Origin: Apteryx mantelli
Lineage: Eukaryota; Chordata; Aves; Apterygiformes; Apterygidae
Direction of reading: 5' to 3'
Assembly: GCF_036417845.1 (NCBI RefSeq)
Contig: NC_089979.1
Coordinates: forward strand, 26,601,958-26,665,957
DNA: 64,000 bases
The stretch's first letter is position 1, and each line of letters begins with the position of its first letter. The position numbers and the translations under genes were made by a program. Shown here piece by piece: positions 1-12,477 of this stretch. The notes under the pieces are model-generated. The model did not search any database and had not been told where the DNA came from. It worked only from the letters and a program-made list of their open reading frames with translations.

Positions 1-1778
1 TCTGACCTTTTCATAGCTAGGGATTCAGGAATACAAAGTCTTGATATCAAGACTTTTATAAATTGTTCCACAAATAAGTGCCTCATAAGATCAGAGTCAA
101 TCTTTTCTGATTGTATATTCCATTTTGCCATAATGCAATGGTCAGATTCTCTGTTGTGGTCCTTTGCAAGTCTCAATGTAATAGAGGAGCCATGAATTTC
201 TTCCAGACAATTTCCCTAGCATAAAGAATTCCATAATAGACCAAAGAGGGCTGGTGGAAGTATTACAGTGGCTAACTTAGCCCCATCCCAGCTGGTATAT
301 TCTAGAAATCAGAAAGGATTGTGCTGGAACAGCCCCCCTTTTCATCTACTGTATATTGGAACCAGATCAGGAGTAAACTAAAGCAGCTCCATAAATGCCA
401 TGGAGTCATAGCAGGCCAGCTCCCAGAACATGAAAGCCTGAAGGTTCCTCATACCTTGCCACATCTTCTCCATGCTGAGCAGAAACAGACCATTAGCCAA
501 GCATACTTTCAGAGATCAGGCCAAACTTTCAGCTGCGTTCAGTCTGGATTCAACTGAAAAAAAGGCAGTAAGAATCACATGGGCCAGTTTTTTGGCCCAT
601 GTTCACCTCTTCAGACTTGGCTGACTGAGGACAATGTCCAAGGTACTATTATGTAGATGACAGCACAGCATTTTCCAGTTGTAACTATCTCTGGCAAAGG
701 CATGGTGAAGAATCAGCCAACAAGGATTTAATGTGATATTTAGGACAGATTTATGTCTTTTTGCACTGTCAGAATGATGCAAAGTTGAGGGCCAGGATCC
801 TTATCACTGAAAGCATTTTAATCTTGTTTTCTGCTCACAGTCTGCTCCAAAGTTGTACAGTTACCAGTGTCCCTCTTGCCACACATTAAAGCATCACAGT
901 TAAAAGATGCCTGATCATCCCATGAGCTGAAAGCCCAAAGTTTCATTCTTGCTTTTTTTTGAAGGAAGTCGCTGGTCAGATCAAATGCCTCATTACTGTG
1001 TGAGACATAAAAGCAAAGCTCTACCATTTATGATTGTAATCTGTCTTGGGCATATTTCACATTTCAGGTGTATTAATCCCAAGATACTGGTCACCTTCCA
1101 ACCTCAGTAATTAGTTCTCTGTCTTCACAACTTCCTTCTTAAATTCCACAAATTCATCAATTGCACTTTGAGTGAGTTTTTTTCTTCACTTTTTGTTATA
1201 AAGCGGCTGCATCATTCTACACTGTGGAGGCCAAGTAGACCTTGTCAGAAATTTCTAATGGAATTGTTTTCCCTGGAAAAATGTCTTATGCCCCCTTTTT
1301 GGAACTGCTCTTCCCAATTAAGTATATGCTGTGCAAGGGAGAATATAGGGGAGGCTAACTCTCTGGCCTGAAGATCAAGGCACTCTTCCAAGATGAAAGA
1401 GTTCCTCAGACAAATTGCAAGTGTTTCAGCAGAAGAGATCAAGATCCTCCTCATAAAAGCTAAGAGAGCAGTTGTGGTGCACTCATCTGGGAAATGAGGG
1501 ACTAAGGTGAATTTGCTCATATAACCCAGAAAAGAGAGGGACATAAATCCTAGCAGAGTTTTTTAATCAATAGCTAATCTCTTCTCATGCCCTTTTAGAA
1601 AAAAAAAAAATCAAACAAAACTTAGAAAGGCCTTGGTGTTGACCCACTAAAAGAATGAGAAAATTCCAAAATCTCAACTACTTTCATGGGATGGCATAAA
1701 AAGCATTTTACATCCCAGTCAAGCAGTGGGTTTCATACCAGAAGGAATAGCTTTTAGTGGGGCTGAACTCACAGTCCT
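1..1778. other. Non-coding stretch, no gene recognised
   Basis: Only short open frames without family resemblance or paired splice signals are present. A small perfect hairpin lies at 577-602 and a short A-run near 1600. I cannot assign the rest to a repeat family by eye. It lies far downstream of ANKRD46, in the interval that in other vertebrates separates ANKRD46 from RNF19A. Confidence 0.5.
577..602. repeat. Short perfect inverted repeat (hairpin)
   Basis: Arms ACATGGGCCA and TGGCCCATGT (10 bp each) flank a 6-nt loop, GTTTTT. No gene end or repeat end can be tied to it. Confidence 0.6.
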
Positions 1779-2840
1779 TCCCCTTAGAATCAGAGAGTCA
1801 CTTAGGCTGGAAGGGACCTTGGGAAGACATCTCATCCTTCCTCCCACTCAAAGTGCATCCAACTAAAATCAGAGGGCTCTGGCCTTTTCCAGTCAAGTTT
1901 CGAATGTCTGCTAGGATGAAGATTACACAGGTTCTCTGGACAGCCTGTTGCACTGCTTAACTACTGTCATGGCAGAAAATGTCTTTCTAGCATCTAAGCT
2001 GAATTTCTCTTGATGCAACTTGTGCACCTTCCCTTTCATCCTATCACTGTGCACTGAAAAAAATCTGGTTTACAGTAGTTAGCTGTAGAGCAATAATGAT
2101 CTCCCCTTGGCCTTCCCTTCTTAAGGCTGAACAAAACCAGCTCAGACAGTTTCTCTTCATACATCATGTGTTCCTGCCCCTTAACCATCCTGGTGACCCT
2201 CTGCTGGACTCACTCCAGTTTGTCAATTAATTTCTTGAGTTGGGGATCCCCAGTTGGGACACATTACTCCAGCTGTGGTTTCACAAGTGTGGAATAAAGA
2301 ATCATCACTTCTCTCATCCTGCTGGCTGTACTCTTGCTAATACTGCCCAGCACACAGCTGGCCTTCTTTGCCATAAGGGCACATTGCTGATGCATATCCA
2401 GCTTGTGGTCCACCCAAGTCCCTTCTTGGAAAGCTGCTTTCTAGACAGTAGGCCAGACTATACACATGGGGTTATTCCATTCCACTTACAGGACTTACCA
2501 TTTGCCATTGTTGAATGTCATGAAGTTTCTGTCAGTCCATTTCTCCCAGCTGTCAGGGTACCTCTGAATAGCAGCCCTGCCCTTCAGCATATCAACCACT
2601 TCTTCCCAATTCGGTATGATCCACAAATTTGCTGAGAGTGCTCTCCATCCCATCGCTCAGGTTGTTGATAAAGGCATTAAAGAGTGTTGGCCCCAGTACT
2701 GATCCTGGAGGGGCACCACTAGTAAGCTGCCACCACAGTTGGACTCTGTTTTGCTGACCACAACCCTCTGAGTCAGGCAGTCCAGCCAACTGTCCATCCA
2801 CTTTATTGCCACTTATTCAGTCCATATATCACCTTACAGA
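1779..2840 (-). mobile_element. Degraded CR1 LINE fragment (3' part)
   Basis: The left end reads as the reverse complement of the avian CR1 3' end (around GGCTGGAAGGGACCTTGGG, 1808-1826), so the element lies on the minus strand. On that strand 2592-2801 still encodes a recognisable reverse-transcriptase stretch, including SGAPPGSVLGPTLFN, the region normally just before the catalytic F/YADD box. Here that box is degraded to FVDHTE, so the catalytic aspartates are partly lost. The copy is 5'-truncated near 2.84 kb, with many stops and indels, and is older than the CR1 at 39.66-41.07 kb. Confidence 0.8.
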
Positions 2841-4176
2841 GGCATAGTGAAGATTTGTGGGTGTTTATAAGATGCTTTGATAGCTGTCAGCCTTGTGCAA
2901 AAAAGCCACAATAAACTTGGACAGAAATATATTTGTAACATTTCCATTTTCTGAGTGCCTCACTTTGCAAATTAACTGAGTTATTGTTTATACAATTTTA
3001 TTTATGTTTATACCAACAAGTGGGAAGTGTTGATTCAGGGCTCAAAGCCTTTTAAATAGCTTTTCAGTAGATGCTTTGAAATTCCATGGTTAATAGATGC
3101 TGCAGGAATAACTAACTGTTCGTGTGTGTTCATAACGAAACTCAAACACTGCAACTATAGTGACCAATACTCTTAACATACTAATTTTCCACACGTGCCC
3201 TGCCTGATGTAGTGAGTTATGTGGTTATTCAGGTTTCTTTCCATTTGCTTATGTAGTTTTATGCCTGTTCTTACTCTCTGCACTACCTCTGGTTCATGAA
3301 GATGGCCCAGCTGCAGCAATCACTACTCCCCCCTCTTCCAATTGCACTGGCAATGGCAGAAGCAGCAAGTCTGACTTCAGGACCATCCCAATCTTTACCT
3401 ATGTATGTCCCTTCTCTTCTCATACCAGGGCAGGCCATCCTTGCCTAATCAGTTTCATTAACACTGCTGAGAAACTCTGAACTCAATTTGAACAGATGAT
3501 CAATTTACTATACAACTATGCTCCATCCCTAACTAACACAAGGTCCCTCTCATACACTGAATTTGACAAGGCAATGGAAAAAATGCACTTGAAAAGGGAA
3601 AGCTTTTTACAAAGAAACTGAGGAAAACTTTTTGAGAAGGTTCGGGGAGCTTTACTCTGCCAAAAGGGCAAATTGGGCCTTCAGTGACACTATTAGTTGT
3701 TGTTTTCCAAGGATAAAACATCAGCTTTTAGAGAAGAGGCTTTTGCACTACAGGACTAGCTGTGGGTGTCTGGGGCAAGTTTGGGTAGTGGAAAGCCCTG
3801 TATGTCAGTACAGATATGTATAAAGAAGCTCCCTTGCAGAATGAGTCAAATACAGTGAAGTCGATGCACCTTGACCACCATCACTGCCCACCAGGATCAA
3901 GTCTTACAGTCAGAAGAACCATCCCAGAATCCTAGGTTCATAGCGGGTGCTGTTTCTGAGATGGTCACACAAGCTGAAATTTCTATTGTGTTTCTGCAAT
4001 GGGAAGACTCAGTGACAGCTTTCCAGCCAAGTTAGGGAACTATTCAAGGTCTTAGAAGGCAGGAAAAGACAATAACAAACAAATTCACAGAATAACTATT
4101 TTGAGCAAAAGATGTCTCTGTCTTCCCACATAACAACTGCTGGAGCTACTGAGTAATCTGCTAAGTTGCTCTGGAT
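2841..4176. other. Non-coding stretch, nothing recognised
   Basis: AT-rich sequence with only short spurious open frames. I see no splice-flanked exon, RNA gene or clear repeat. Confidence 0.45.
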
Positions 4177-4206
4177 CACAGAATCACAGAATGGCTGAGG
4201 TTGGAT
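4177..4206 (-). mobile_element. Tiny CR1 3'-tip fragment
   Basis: About 30 bases match the reverse complement of the extreme CR1 3' end, where a short ATTCTGTGA-type repeat is preceded by CCAACCTCAGCC. The match stops abruptly. CR1 copies are often 5'-truncated severely, and this would be an extreme case. A chance match to so short a piece cannot be fully excluded. Confidence 0.55.
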
Positions 4207-4834
4207 ACCTGGATGAGGAAGAGTGGTATATTAAAATAAGTTATAGTTTGATCAAAAATAGCAAGAAAAAGTCTAGAGAGCCTGATACTTTTTTTTTGTT
4301 GAAAATCTCAGCTGGAAAGCACGAACACATGGCAACAGTGAGAGAACAAACCCCGCTGGAAAGATGTTAGCACAGTGTTTAATGCATTACCAGAATACAC
4401 ACAATGACTATGAGGATGTGACTAGTCATGAAAACCCATATAGAATAAAAGCTTTTTAAAATTTGGCTTTGCTGTAAGTTCAAATGGGTGTATCTTAGGG
4501 TGGAAAATAGTTTCTTGCTTTTCTCATTGGCTTTGCAAAATACATTGGAGCAAAGAGATCCAAGAAAGTCATGACTTACTGTGTTTTTCCTCTGTGAAGA
4601 TCACCATCACAGCAAGCTGTGTACTCAAAGGCTGGATGGTTTGAGCAAGAGTATTGTTTAATGCTAATGCAAACACTTTTGTACGTGACACTTTAAAAAC
4701 ATAAATTAAAAATGAATTACATGTTTCACAAGAAATTTCAAAGTTGATTGTAAATTAATACCATAGACAGGAAACAGACTGAAATAACTTTTGGGGTAGA
4801 AATGACAATTGTCCAATAAAGAAATACTGCTGTA
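4207..4834. other. Non-coding flank of the Tigger1 insertion
   Basis: No gene or repeat is recognised. It is AT-rich sequence leading to the TA target dinucleotide at 4835-4836. Confidence 0.4.
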
Positions 4835-4836
4835 TA

Positions 4837-7237
4837 CAGGCATACCTTGTTTTATTGCACCTTGTTTTATTGCATTTCACAGATATTGCATCTTTTACAA
4901 ATTGAAGGTTTGTGGCAACCCTGCGTTGAGCAAGACTGTCAGCGCCATTTTTCCAACAGCATGTGCTCACTTCGTGTCTCTGTGTCACATTTTGGTAATT
5001 CTCACAATATTTCAAACTTTTTCATTATTATTATATCTGTTATGGTGATCTGTGATCAGTGATCTTTGATGTTACTACTGTAATTGTTTTGGGGTGCCAT
5101 GAACCACGCCCATATAAGACAGTGAACTTAATCGATAAATGTTGTGCGTGTTCTGACTGCTCCACCGACTGGCCGTTCCCCCATCTTTCTCCCTCTCCTC
5201 AGGCCTCCCTATTCCCTGAGACACAACAATATTGAAATTAGGCCAGTTAACAACCCTACAATGGCCTTTAAGTGTTCAAGGGAAGAGTCACACATCTCTC
5301 ACTTTAAATCAAAAGCTAGAAATGATGAAGCTTAGTGAGGAAGGCCTGTCGAAAGCTGAGACAGGCTGAAAGTGAGGCCTCTTGAGCCAAGCAGTTAGAC
5401 AAATTGTGAAGGCAAAGAAAAGTTCTTGAAGGAAATTCAAAGTGCTACTCCAGTGAACACACGAATGATAAGAAAGCAAAACAGCCTTCTTGCTGACATG
5501 GAGAAAGTTTTAGTGGTCTGGATAGAAGATCAAACCAGCCATAACATTCCTGTAAGCCAAAGCCTAATCCAGAGCAAGGCCCTGACTCTCTTCAATTCTA
5601 TGAAGGCTGAGAGAGGTGAGGAAGCTGCAGAAGAAAAGTTTGAAGCTAGCAGAGGCTGGTTCATGAAGTTCAAGGAAGAAGCTGTCTGCATAACATAAGT
5701 GCAAGGTGAAGCAGCAAGTGCTGATGTAGAAGCTGCAGCAAGTTATCCAGAAGATTTAGCTAAGAGAACTGATGAAGGTGGCTACACTAAACAACAGATT
5801 TTCAGTGTAGATAAAACAGACTTATATTGGAAGAAGATGCCATCTAGGACTTTCATAGCTAGAGAGAAGTCTATGCCTGGCTTCAAAGCTTCAAAGGACA
5901 GGCTGACTCTCTTGTTAGGGGCTAATGCAGTTGGTGACTTTAAGCTGAAGCCAGTGCTCATTTACCATGCTGAAAATCCTAGGGCCCTGGAGAATTATGC
6001 TCAGTCTACTCTGCCTGTGCTCTATAAATGGAACAGCAAAGCCTGGATGACAGCACATCTGTTTACAACATGGTTTACTGAATATTTTAAACCCACTGTT
6101 GAGACCTACTGCTCAGAAAAAAAGATTCCTTTCAAAATATTACTGCTCATTGACGATGCACCTGGTCACCCAAGAGCTCTGATGGAGATGTACAACAAGA
6201 TTAATGTTGTTTTCATGCCTGCTAACACAACATCCATTCTGCAGCCCATGGATCAAGGAGTCATTTTGACTTTCAAGTCTTATTATTTAAGAAATACATT
6301 TTGTAAGGCTAGAGCTGCTATGGATAGTGATTCCTCTGATGGATCTGGGCAAAGTAAATTGAAAACGTTCTGGAAAGGATTCACCATTCTAGGTGCCATT
6401 AAGAACACTCATGATTCATGGGAGGAGGTCAAAATATCAACATTAACAGGAGTTCGGTAGAAGTTGATTCCAGCCCTCATGGATGACTTGGGTTCAAGAC
6501 TTCAGTGAAGGAAGTAACTGCAGCTGTGGTGGAAATAGCAAGAGAACTAGAATTAGAAGGGGAGCCTGAAGATGTGACTGAATTGCTGCAATCTCATGAT
6601 AAAACTTTAATGGATGAGGAGTTGTTTCTTATGGATGAGCAAAGAAAGTGGTTTCTTGAGATGGAATCTACTCCTGGTGAAGATGCTGGGAACATTGTTG
6701 AAATGACAACAAAGGATTTAGAATATTACATAAAGTTAGCTGATAAAGCAGTGGCAGAATTTGAGAGGATTGACTCCAATTTTGAAGGAAGTTCTATTGT
6801 GGGTAAAATGCTGTCAAACAGCATCTCTTGCTACAGAGAAATCCTTTGTGAAAGGAAGAGTCAAACGATGCGGCAAACTTCATTGCTGCCTTATTTTAAG
6901 AAATTGCCACAGCCACCCTGACCTTCAGCAACCACCACCCTGATCAGTCAGCAGCCATCAATATTGAGGCAAGACTCTCCATCAGCAAAAAGATTACAAC
7001 TCGCTGAAGGCTCAGATGATGGTTAGCATTTTTTAGCAAAAAAGTATTTTTTAATTAAGGTATGTACATTTTTTTTAGACATAATGCTATTGCACACTTA
7101 ATAGACTACAGTATAGTGTAAACATAACTTTTATATGCGCTGGGAAACCAAAAAATGTATGTGACTCACTTTATTGTGATATTCGCTGTATTGCAGTGGT
7201 CTGGAACCGAACCTGCAATATCTCTGAGGTATGCCTG
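4837..7237 (+). mobile_element. Tigger1-like DNA transposon (Tc1/mariner superfamily, pogo/Tigger group), full length
   Basis: The element is bounded by inverted termini starting CAGGCATACC and ending GGTATGCCTG. It is flanked by TA dinucleotides at 4835-4836 and 7238-7239, the target duplication expected of Tc1/mariner transposons. Its 2401-bp length is close to the roughly 2.4 kb I recall for mammalian Tigger1, and the whole sequence reads like that consensus, with many differences at former CpG sites (CG to TG or CA). It carries a CENP-B/pogo-type transposase gene, broken in several places, so it is not autonomous. Family assignment is from memory, without alignment. Tigger1 is known to me from placental mammals, so a copy in an avian genome is unexpected. 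Other pogo-like families are possible but unlikely given the near-consensus termini. Confidence 0.9.
5261..6921 (+). pseudogene. Tigger1-type transposase pseudogene (DDD catalytic core, broken frame)
   Basis: The family protein has N-terminal CENP-B-like helix-turn-helix domains and a DDD integrase-fold core that cuts at the element ends. The ATG at 5261 opens the expected frame, but a small deletion shifts it within a few codons and it stops at 5335. The DNA-binding part resumes at 5426-5698. The core is read from 5699 to 6460 and keeps all three expected acidic positions: D in SVDKT (5810-5812), D in LLIDDAPGH (6152-6154) and D in QPMDQG (6251-6253). Then a TAG at 6458-6460 and a frame change separate it from the C-terminal part (6505-6921), which ends early at a TGA. 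At least two frameshifts and several stops make it non-functional. No host splice sites suggest domestication. Confidence 0.88.
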
Positions 7238-7239
7238 TA

Positions 7240-9830
7240 TGTGTGTTTGTAAGAGAATGAGGAATATTGAAGTATGCTCAAATGGTGCGTGTTTTCCTGT
7301 TTAGCACAAAAAGCTGCTTTCTACAGAAAGCACCTTGTTGACTCCTGCAGACTTGTTCAAACTCCTGTAATATCAGTCAGCATCTCCCCAGAAACAATTT
7401 ACTTCCTGGGTGCACTTATGGAAGATAGAATACACCCATTATTATTAGTGAGCCTTGCCATCAGCAATCTCAGCTCTAGGGTACTGTGGTGATTAATACT
7501 TGTGGAAAGTCTGAATAAGGTTTGCATGTCGTGGAGGAAGAGGATGCTTGTGGCCCTGTTCTTATTTGGGGAACGCTAAGTTATGTATGCTAAAGAACAT
7601 TAACATTTCTGATCACCATTTTACAAAGAATATCATAAAGACAGAAAGAGGTTGTCTCATGGAAACAACTAGAAGGAGAACATAAAGAAGCATGAGATTA
7701 ATGCTTAAGGCCAGGTACTGCTTTCAGTTACACAGGTATTTAAATCTGGAGCAAGTCTATTAACATGAAAGCAATTTACTCCATATTTACCTAATTTTAG
7801 TTTGACAGAACTGGCCATTGATTTTCCACACTGTATTTTCTTTTTTTCTTTGTCCTTTTGTTTTCTTTTTTCTGCATCCTCTCCCAGCATACACCAGCCA
7901 GGCTTGTGGTTTAGTCCATTCCATTCACATCCATGTTTACATCCTTCTGTACTTACCCTGTATTTTTCCTTGAACACAATACAATTACGTACATAAATAC
8001 TGCTTGTAACACTCATAAAATCTTGTTTATGCACACTCTGTCCATCTCATAGTGTTACAAAGTTCCATTCATGCTGTTACATCTTGGTTTCCACAGTAAC
8101 TGTATTGCTCCAAAAGGGGGAAAACCAGAAATTCTTAAAGGGGGGGCGGGGGGAGTCAAGTTTCAAATAAGTGCCACAAAGAATAGGGTACTGTTAGGTT
8201 TTTAAACACCACTCATAACTAATGGGCTGGATCCAATGCCCCTCAAGTCAACAAGAGTCTTTCTCATAAATAAGCAATGATCAGGTCACTTCTATGGTGA
8301 TGTTCACTGAATAGCATCCTTGCTTTCAGACATGAGGAGAAACAACAACTGAAAGTTTTCAGATGAGTCCAGCTATTCAAGTAGTTTTGGAACTATGCAG
8401 CAGATGCCATTGCTGGAGCTGACAGCGCATTACCTGAGACCAGTTCAGGAGATGGATTACACCGGGGCTGCTGGAATCTTTACTGATTCTTTACTGTATT
8501 TTGCAAGCCAAAAGCTCAGAAAGAATGACTTTGACCCACAACATTTATGCTGCATAGCTCTAGAAGCATATTGCATACATCCACTGATAGAGAAGAATTT
8601 GAGGTAAGTGCATAGAAATTGCATTGCCATTAGCTAGAGTATGTGCCATTTCCTCTCAAGAATCCTGCACTTACAAGGTCTCTGGCAGACTTTTGTGATG
8701 ATAAACTCATGCACATCAATTTTTTCAGCATTTCTGAACTATACTGCTTTTGACTTAGGGAGTCTATGCTGGACTTGGTCCTTCATAGTTAGCATGGGAC
8801 AAATGATACCTGACATGTAATTTAAGAAAACAGCATAGAATTTATGACTTTCCTTTTTAATAGCCATGAAGTAATCATTGCAGGATAACATCTCTTTCTC
8901 TCAAAAAGGCCTTCAGTGTAATATAAATGGCCAATAATCATGGAAGGTAGAGACAAAGCCACTGAAAACTCATGATGGCAGGACGGCATTCAATGGGGTG
9001 AGGAAATCACACAACTGAATTATCATTTTATTTTAAAAAGACCTTGACTTCCTTATTCCCAGTAATGTTTCCCCATAACATTTTTCCTTGCCTGAACCAC
9101 ATTGCTTTTTACTTGGTGCAAATCACCCTGAACATAGAAAGATACATCTAGTTCACTTAGATTTTTTGGTTTCTACTCTGCTGAGGTGGCTAACCAACTC
9201 AGTCCCCTTCCTTATGGAGGGCTGGCTTTACCTTTGTAACCTTTACCTTGCTTTCCAATAGTCTAAATAGCTTTTTTTTTTTCCTCCTGCTTTTGGGACT
9301 TGCTTCATCTTCAAACTATCTCATTACAATTCTACGTTACTTTTTTCTTACAATAACAAAGAAAAATGTGTTCAGAGCTTAAAGCTAAAGCTGTTGCAAC
9401 CAGTGTCTAAGCATTTTAATCGATTTTTTTCATTTAGCTACCTTCACCATTTAACCAAATAGGGAGTAACCAAGTTCCATACATTAAGAACTACCTTGCA
9501 TCTCTTACTTATACAAGCCATTTTTACTAACACAAGCAGTGCTGTTGAGTTCCAGCACATTAATACCTGCATTTGTAAGAATTGAGAAAACAGGCTAGTG
9601 CACCTGTGATAGCAATTTTTCTTAAAATTGTTTAGGAAAGGATCAAGATCAGTTGGCTGTAAAGTCATCCCTTCCAAAAGTTATTTTGATGTTGCAGAGC
9701 TGAACAGACCAAAACTGAAAGAGCTTGTGGAATGCCTCAGTCTGTTAATGAATATAGTTCAACTGAAGCATCATCTCTATCATCTAGACTTGCAAAAGCA
9801 GGCAAGCATCTGATCTTAGAGCCGGTTTAT
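7240..9830. other. Non-coding stretch downstream of Tigger1
   Basis: No gene is recognised. There is a G-rich run near 8140-8154 and an isolated 70-codon open frame at 8395-8607 that runs into a donor-like GAGGTAAGT. I find no similarity for that frame and no convincing partner exon. Confidence 0.4.
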
Positions 9831-9876
9831 TTAAAAAAAAAACAAAAAAACAACAACCCCCCCCCCCCCACACACA
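9831..9876. repeat. Low-complexity A-rich/C13/CA tract
   Basis: An A-rich stretch is followed by 13 consecutive C (9857-9869) and a short CA repeat. First of a series of long C-runs on the plus strand up to 14.3 kb. Confidence 0.85.
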
Positions 9877-10624
9877 CAATACTCAGCTTTGGCAGAATAA
9901 AAGAGCTATCTTCAACATGGACTGTGCAATACTGTGATGAGGAGACACACTGACCATAACCCATCTGAGCTGACGATCTGTAACTGCAAAGAAATTTGCT
10001 GGTTTATAAATTGTAACAAACCCTTGAAGAGTTTTGGCAATAGAAGACAGTAAATCCTATCTTTAGATGGGGATTCTAAACTTTTCATGGGGTTTTAAGG
10101 ATGCTCATTGCATGCAAGCGACAGCATTTGAGCAGTGTAACTCAGCCTACCCACCTCTTCCTTCCCGTTCCCAGAGTAACTGTCATTCAAGATTCCTGGC
10201 CTTTTGTATTTCTAGCATAAATTATAACTAGGTATTTATATTCAGGGAACTGCCAGGACAAAATCCACTGAATGAGTTGCTTGTTCTAAGTTAGCTAGCT
10301 GCCCAGCTAAAGCACAGAAATATCTCAGAGGAACTGATGAGCAGCTCATATCCAGAAATATTTTCCTGGCCTGTGAATTGTTGGAGAGTTGCCTGCAATT
10401 CATACAGCTGGAAAGAGATGGTACTGTTTATTAGACAGTTTTGCCAATCTCTACTGGATCTCTCTATGTACAGTGGGCCCAGGACAATGCAAACAGGCAA
10501 TTCCACAGCTGAAAGCTGCAGTAACAGCACTGCTTCAGCAGAGTTACTCTGGATTTACAGTGAGGAAAGTGAAGTTGAAATCTGGACAACTAATAAGGGG
10601 TCATTAAGTCTTCTTCTCACCTCT

Positions 10625-10638
10625 CCCCCCCCCCCCCC
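10625..10638. repeat. C14 homopolymer
   Basis: Fourteen consecutive C on the plus strand, preceded by a CT-rich stretch. Confidence 0.9.
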
Positions 10639-11416
10639 AAGAGAGTCAGTGAAGCTAATAAAAATGGTACTAGACCAAAAGATAAAGTGAAGTGGCTGTT
10701 GCACACAATTAACACTGCACACACTGTTCTCACAAAGAATAGGGAGTTTCCACCTAGGAAATTCCCTCATACAAACTCCATGTTTATCCTCATGAAAGAT
10801 GAGTGAGTAGCCAAGTAAGAGAATGCAAAGAACACAATTGCTCTAAAGGAAGATGAATCTCTCCCTTCATCTGATTGCAGAGAGAGAAAATTTTTCTAAA
10901 ATAAGAATTATCATTAACAGTCTATAAAAATGGTATCACTTAGTGGTCAACATGGCCAATATAAGCTCTCAACACCCAATGAGAGATGTTCAGTTTGTTC
11001 ACACTTTACCTTTCCCCAGCCCAGTGCAATAAAGTCTGTGGTAGAGGGCTTTTTACAAAGCACAACACAAAAGAAAACAAAACCAATGAAACTTATATAG
11101 GAGCTCCGAGCTTGACAAACTTGAACCTCCTGTACTTTTGAGAACATACTTTAACCTGGCTGTTTCCATGCTGGAGTTATGTCACTGATGCTAGCTATAT
11201 TGCACCAAGAGCCCCACCAAAATCAAGGCATCATATCTGGGCAGTTTTTCCATAGTGCTGCAGTCTGAACACTGGCATTTTGTTCCCAGAGTCCCACAGC
11301 AGTGAGAAATTTTCCAGCCAAAATGAAGCCTCATAAAGTACCAACTGCCATCAGGACCTTGAGTTCACTTTACTCTCCTCCCCCCGCCCCTCAGTTGTTT
11401 CTTGATTGCTTTTACT

Positions 11417-11432
11417 CCCCCCCCCCCCCCCC
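11417..11432. repeat. C16 homopolymer
   Basis: Sixteen consecutive C, with another C-rich block 35 bases upstream. This is the longest C-run in the cluster. Confidence 0.9.
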
Positions 11433-12477
11433 GAAGTTTCTTGACCTCTCTCCCTTCCAGATACCAGGAGGCATGTCAGGCCACCAGCCCCTGCCTGCTG
11501 TGACAACACACTACCTGCCTCCTCCATGGCTGTGGGGGGCGAGTGCCTCACCTGGCAGTCCAGGGAGTAGAATAAGACATGGACATGCTAGGGGAAAGAA
11601 AGAAGCCCCCTTTTTAAAACTAATCTTCACCCTGAGGAGGTTTTTTTAACTGTGGAATTAGAGCAGTCTGAGCAAAGTAGCTCCACAGCTAATCCAGGAC
11701 ATGGCTGGAGAGCGCTCCCCTAGCTTCCTGCACATACATATGCAATGTCTGGCCTGACTTCTGAGACTGGGTGCTGGATTTAGGACCTGGCCATCAAGTG
11801 CTGTCATTAAATGTGCCAAGAATGGAGAAATGTCACAGGAGACTTTCCAAAGCTCTGATTCCATAGCTCATACATCTTGTTGCTGCCAAACTCATTTCCA
11901 GAATGAAAGCTGATTCCCTGCTCAATGTGGAAATGTGAGAACCTCTGCCTCCACCAGAGAAAAGAGAGGGAAGTGCCTTGATCACAATCCTTCCTACTCT
12001 GCCTACACTAAGCCCAAGCTGGACACCTGGCTCAGCTTCTATATTTTAGTCTTCTTCCATTTTCATTATGTCTCGCTGAAAACAGGTAGGTCTTCCGTAC
12101 TTGGCCAAGATTCTGGATCTGAATCATCTCTGGACACCAACTGCTCTTGCCCACAGCCACTGAAATCAGTGGGACTTCACACACTGATGCAGGAGTCTCA
12201 GCTGGTGAGTGATGATGCAAGATGAGAGCTTTTGTCTGCAATTCAGGTATATTTAAGTGTGCTAAGGGAATAACAGGAAACAACAATGAGGTTAATAGAT
12301 GATATCTCAAGGAATATATACTCCTCTGCCATTAGATTATGCTTATCCAATATATTGGATAAAATTAACACAATTAGTTCGAATAAATGATAGTAAAAAG
12401 CCTACAAGCTATCAGCATCTGTATTTAAAGTCTTTCATGCACATTCATGACATCACTCAGAGGCTGATAAGTTATAC

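Larger units (their letters stand above)
9877..12477. other. Non-coding stretch, no gene recognised
   Basis: Contains two long C-homopolymers (listed separately) and several short open frames, including frames whose proline runs are just the C-runs. I see no exon with conserved content or paired splice sites. Confidence 0.4.

Noticed and set aside
4837-7237. Interpretation as simple mammalian contamination of the whole window
   Set aside because: The same window carries avian CR1 copies on both sides and the element has proper TA junctions in unique sequence. Local chimerism still needs long-read exclusion.
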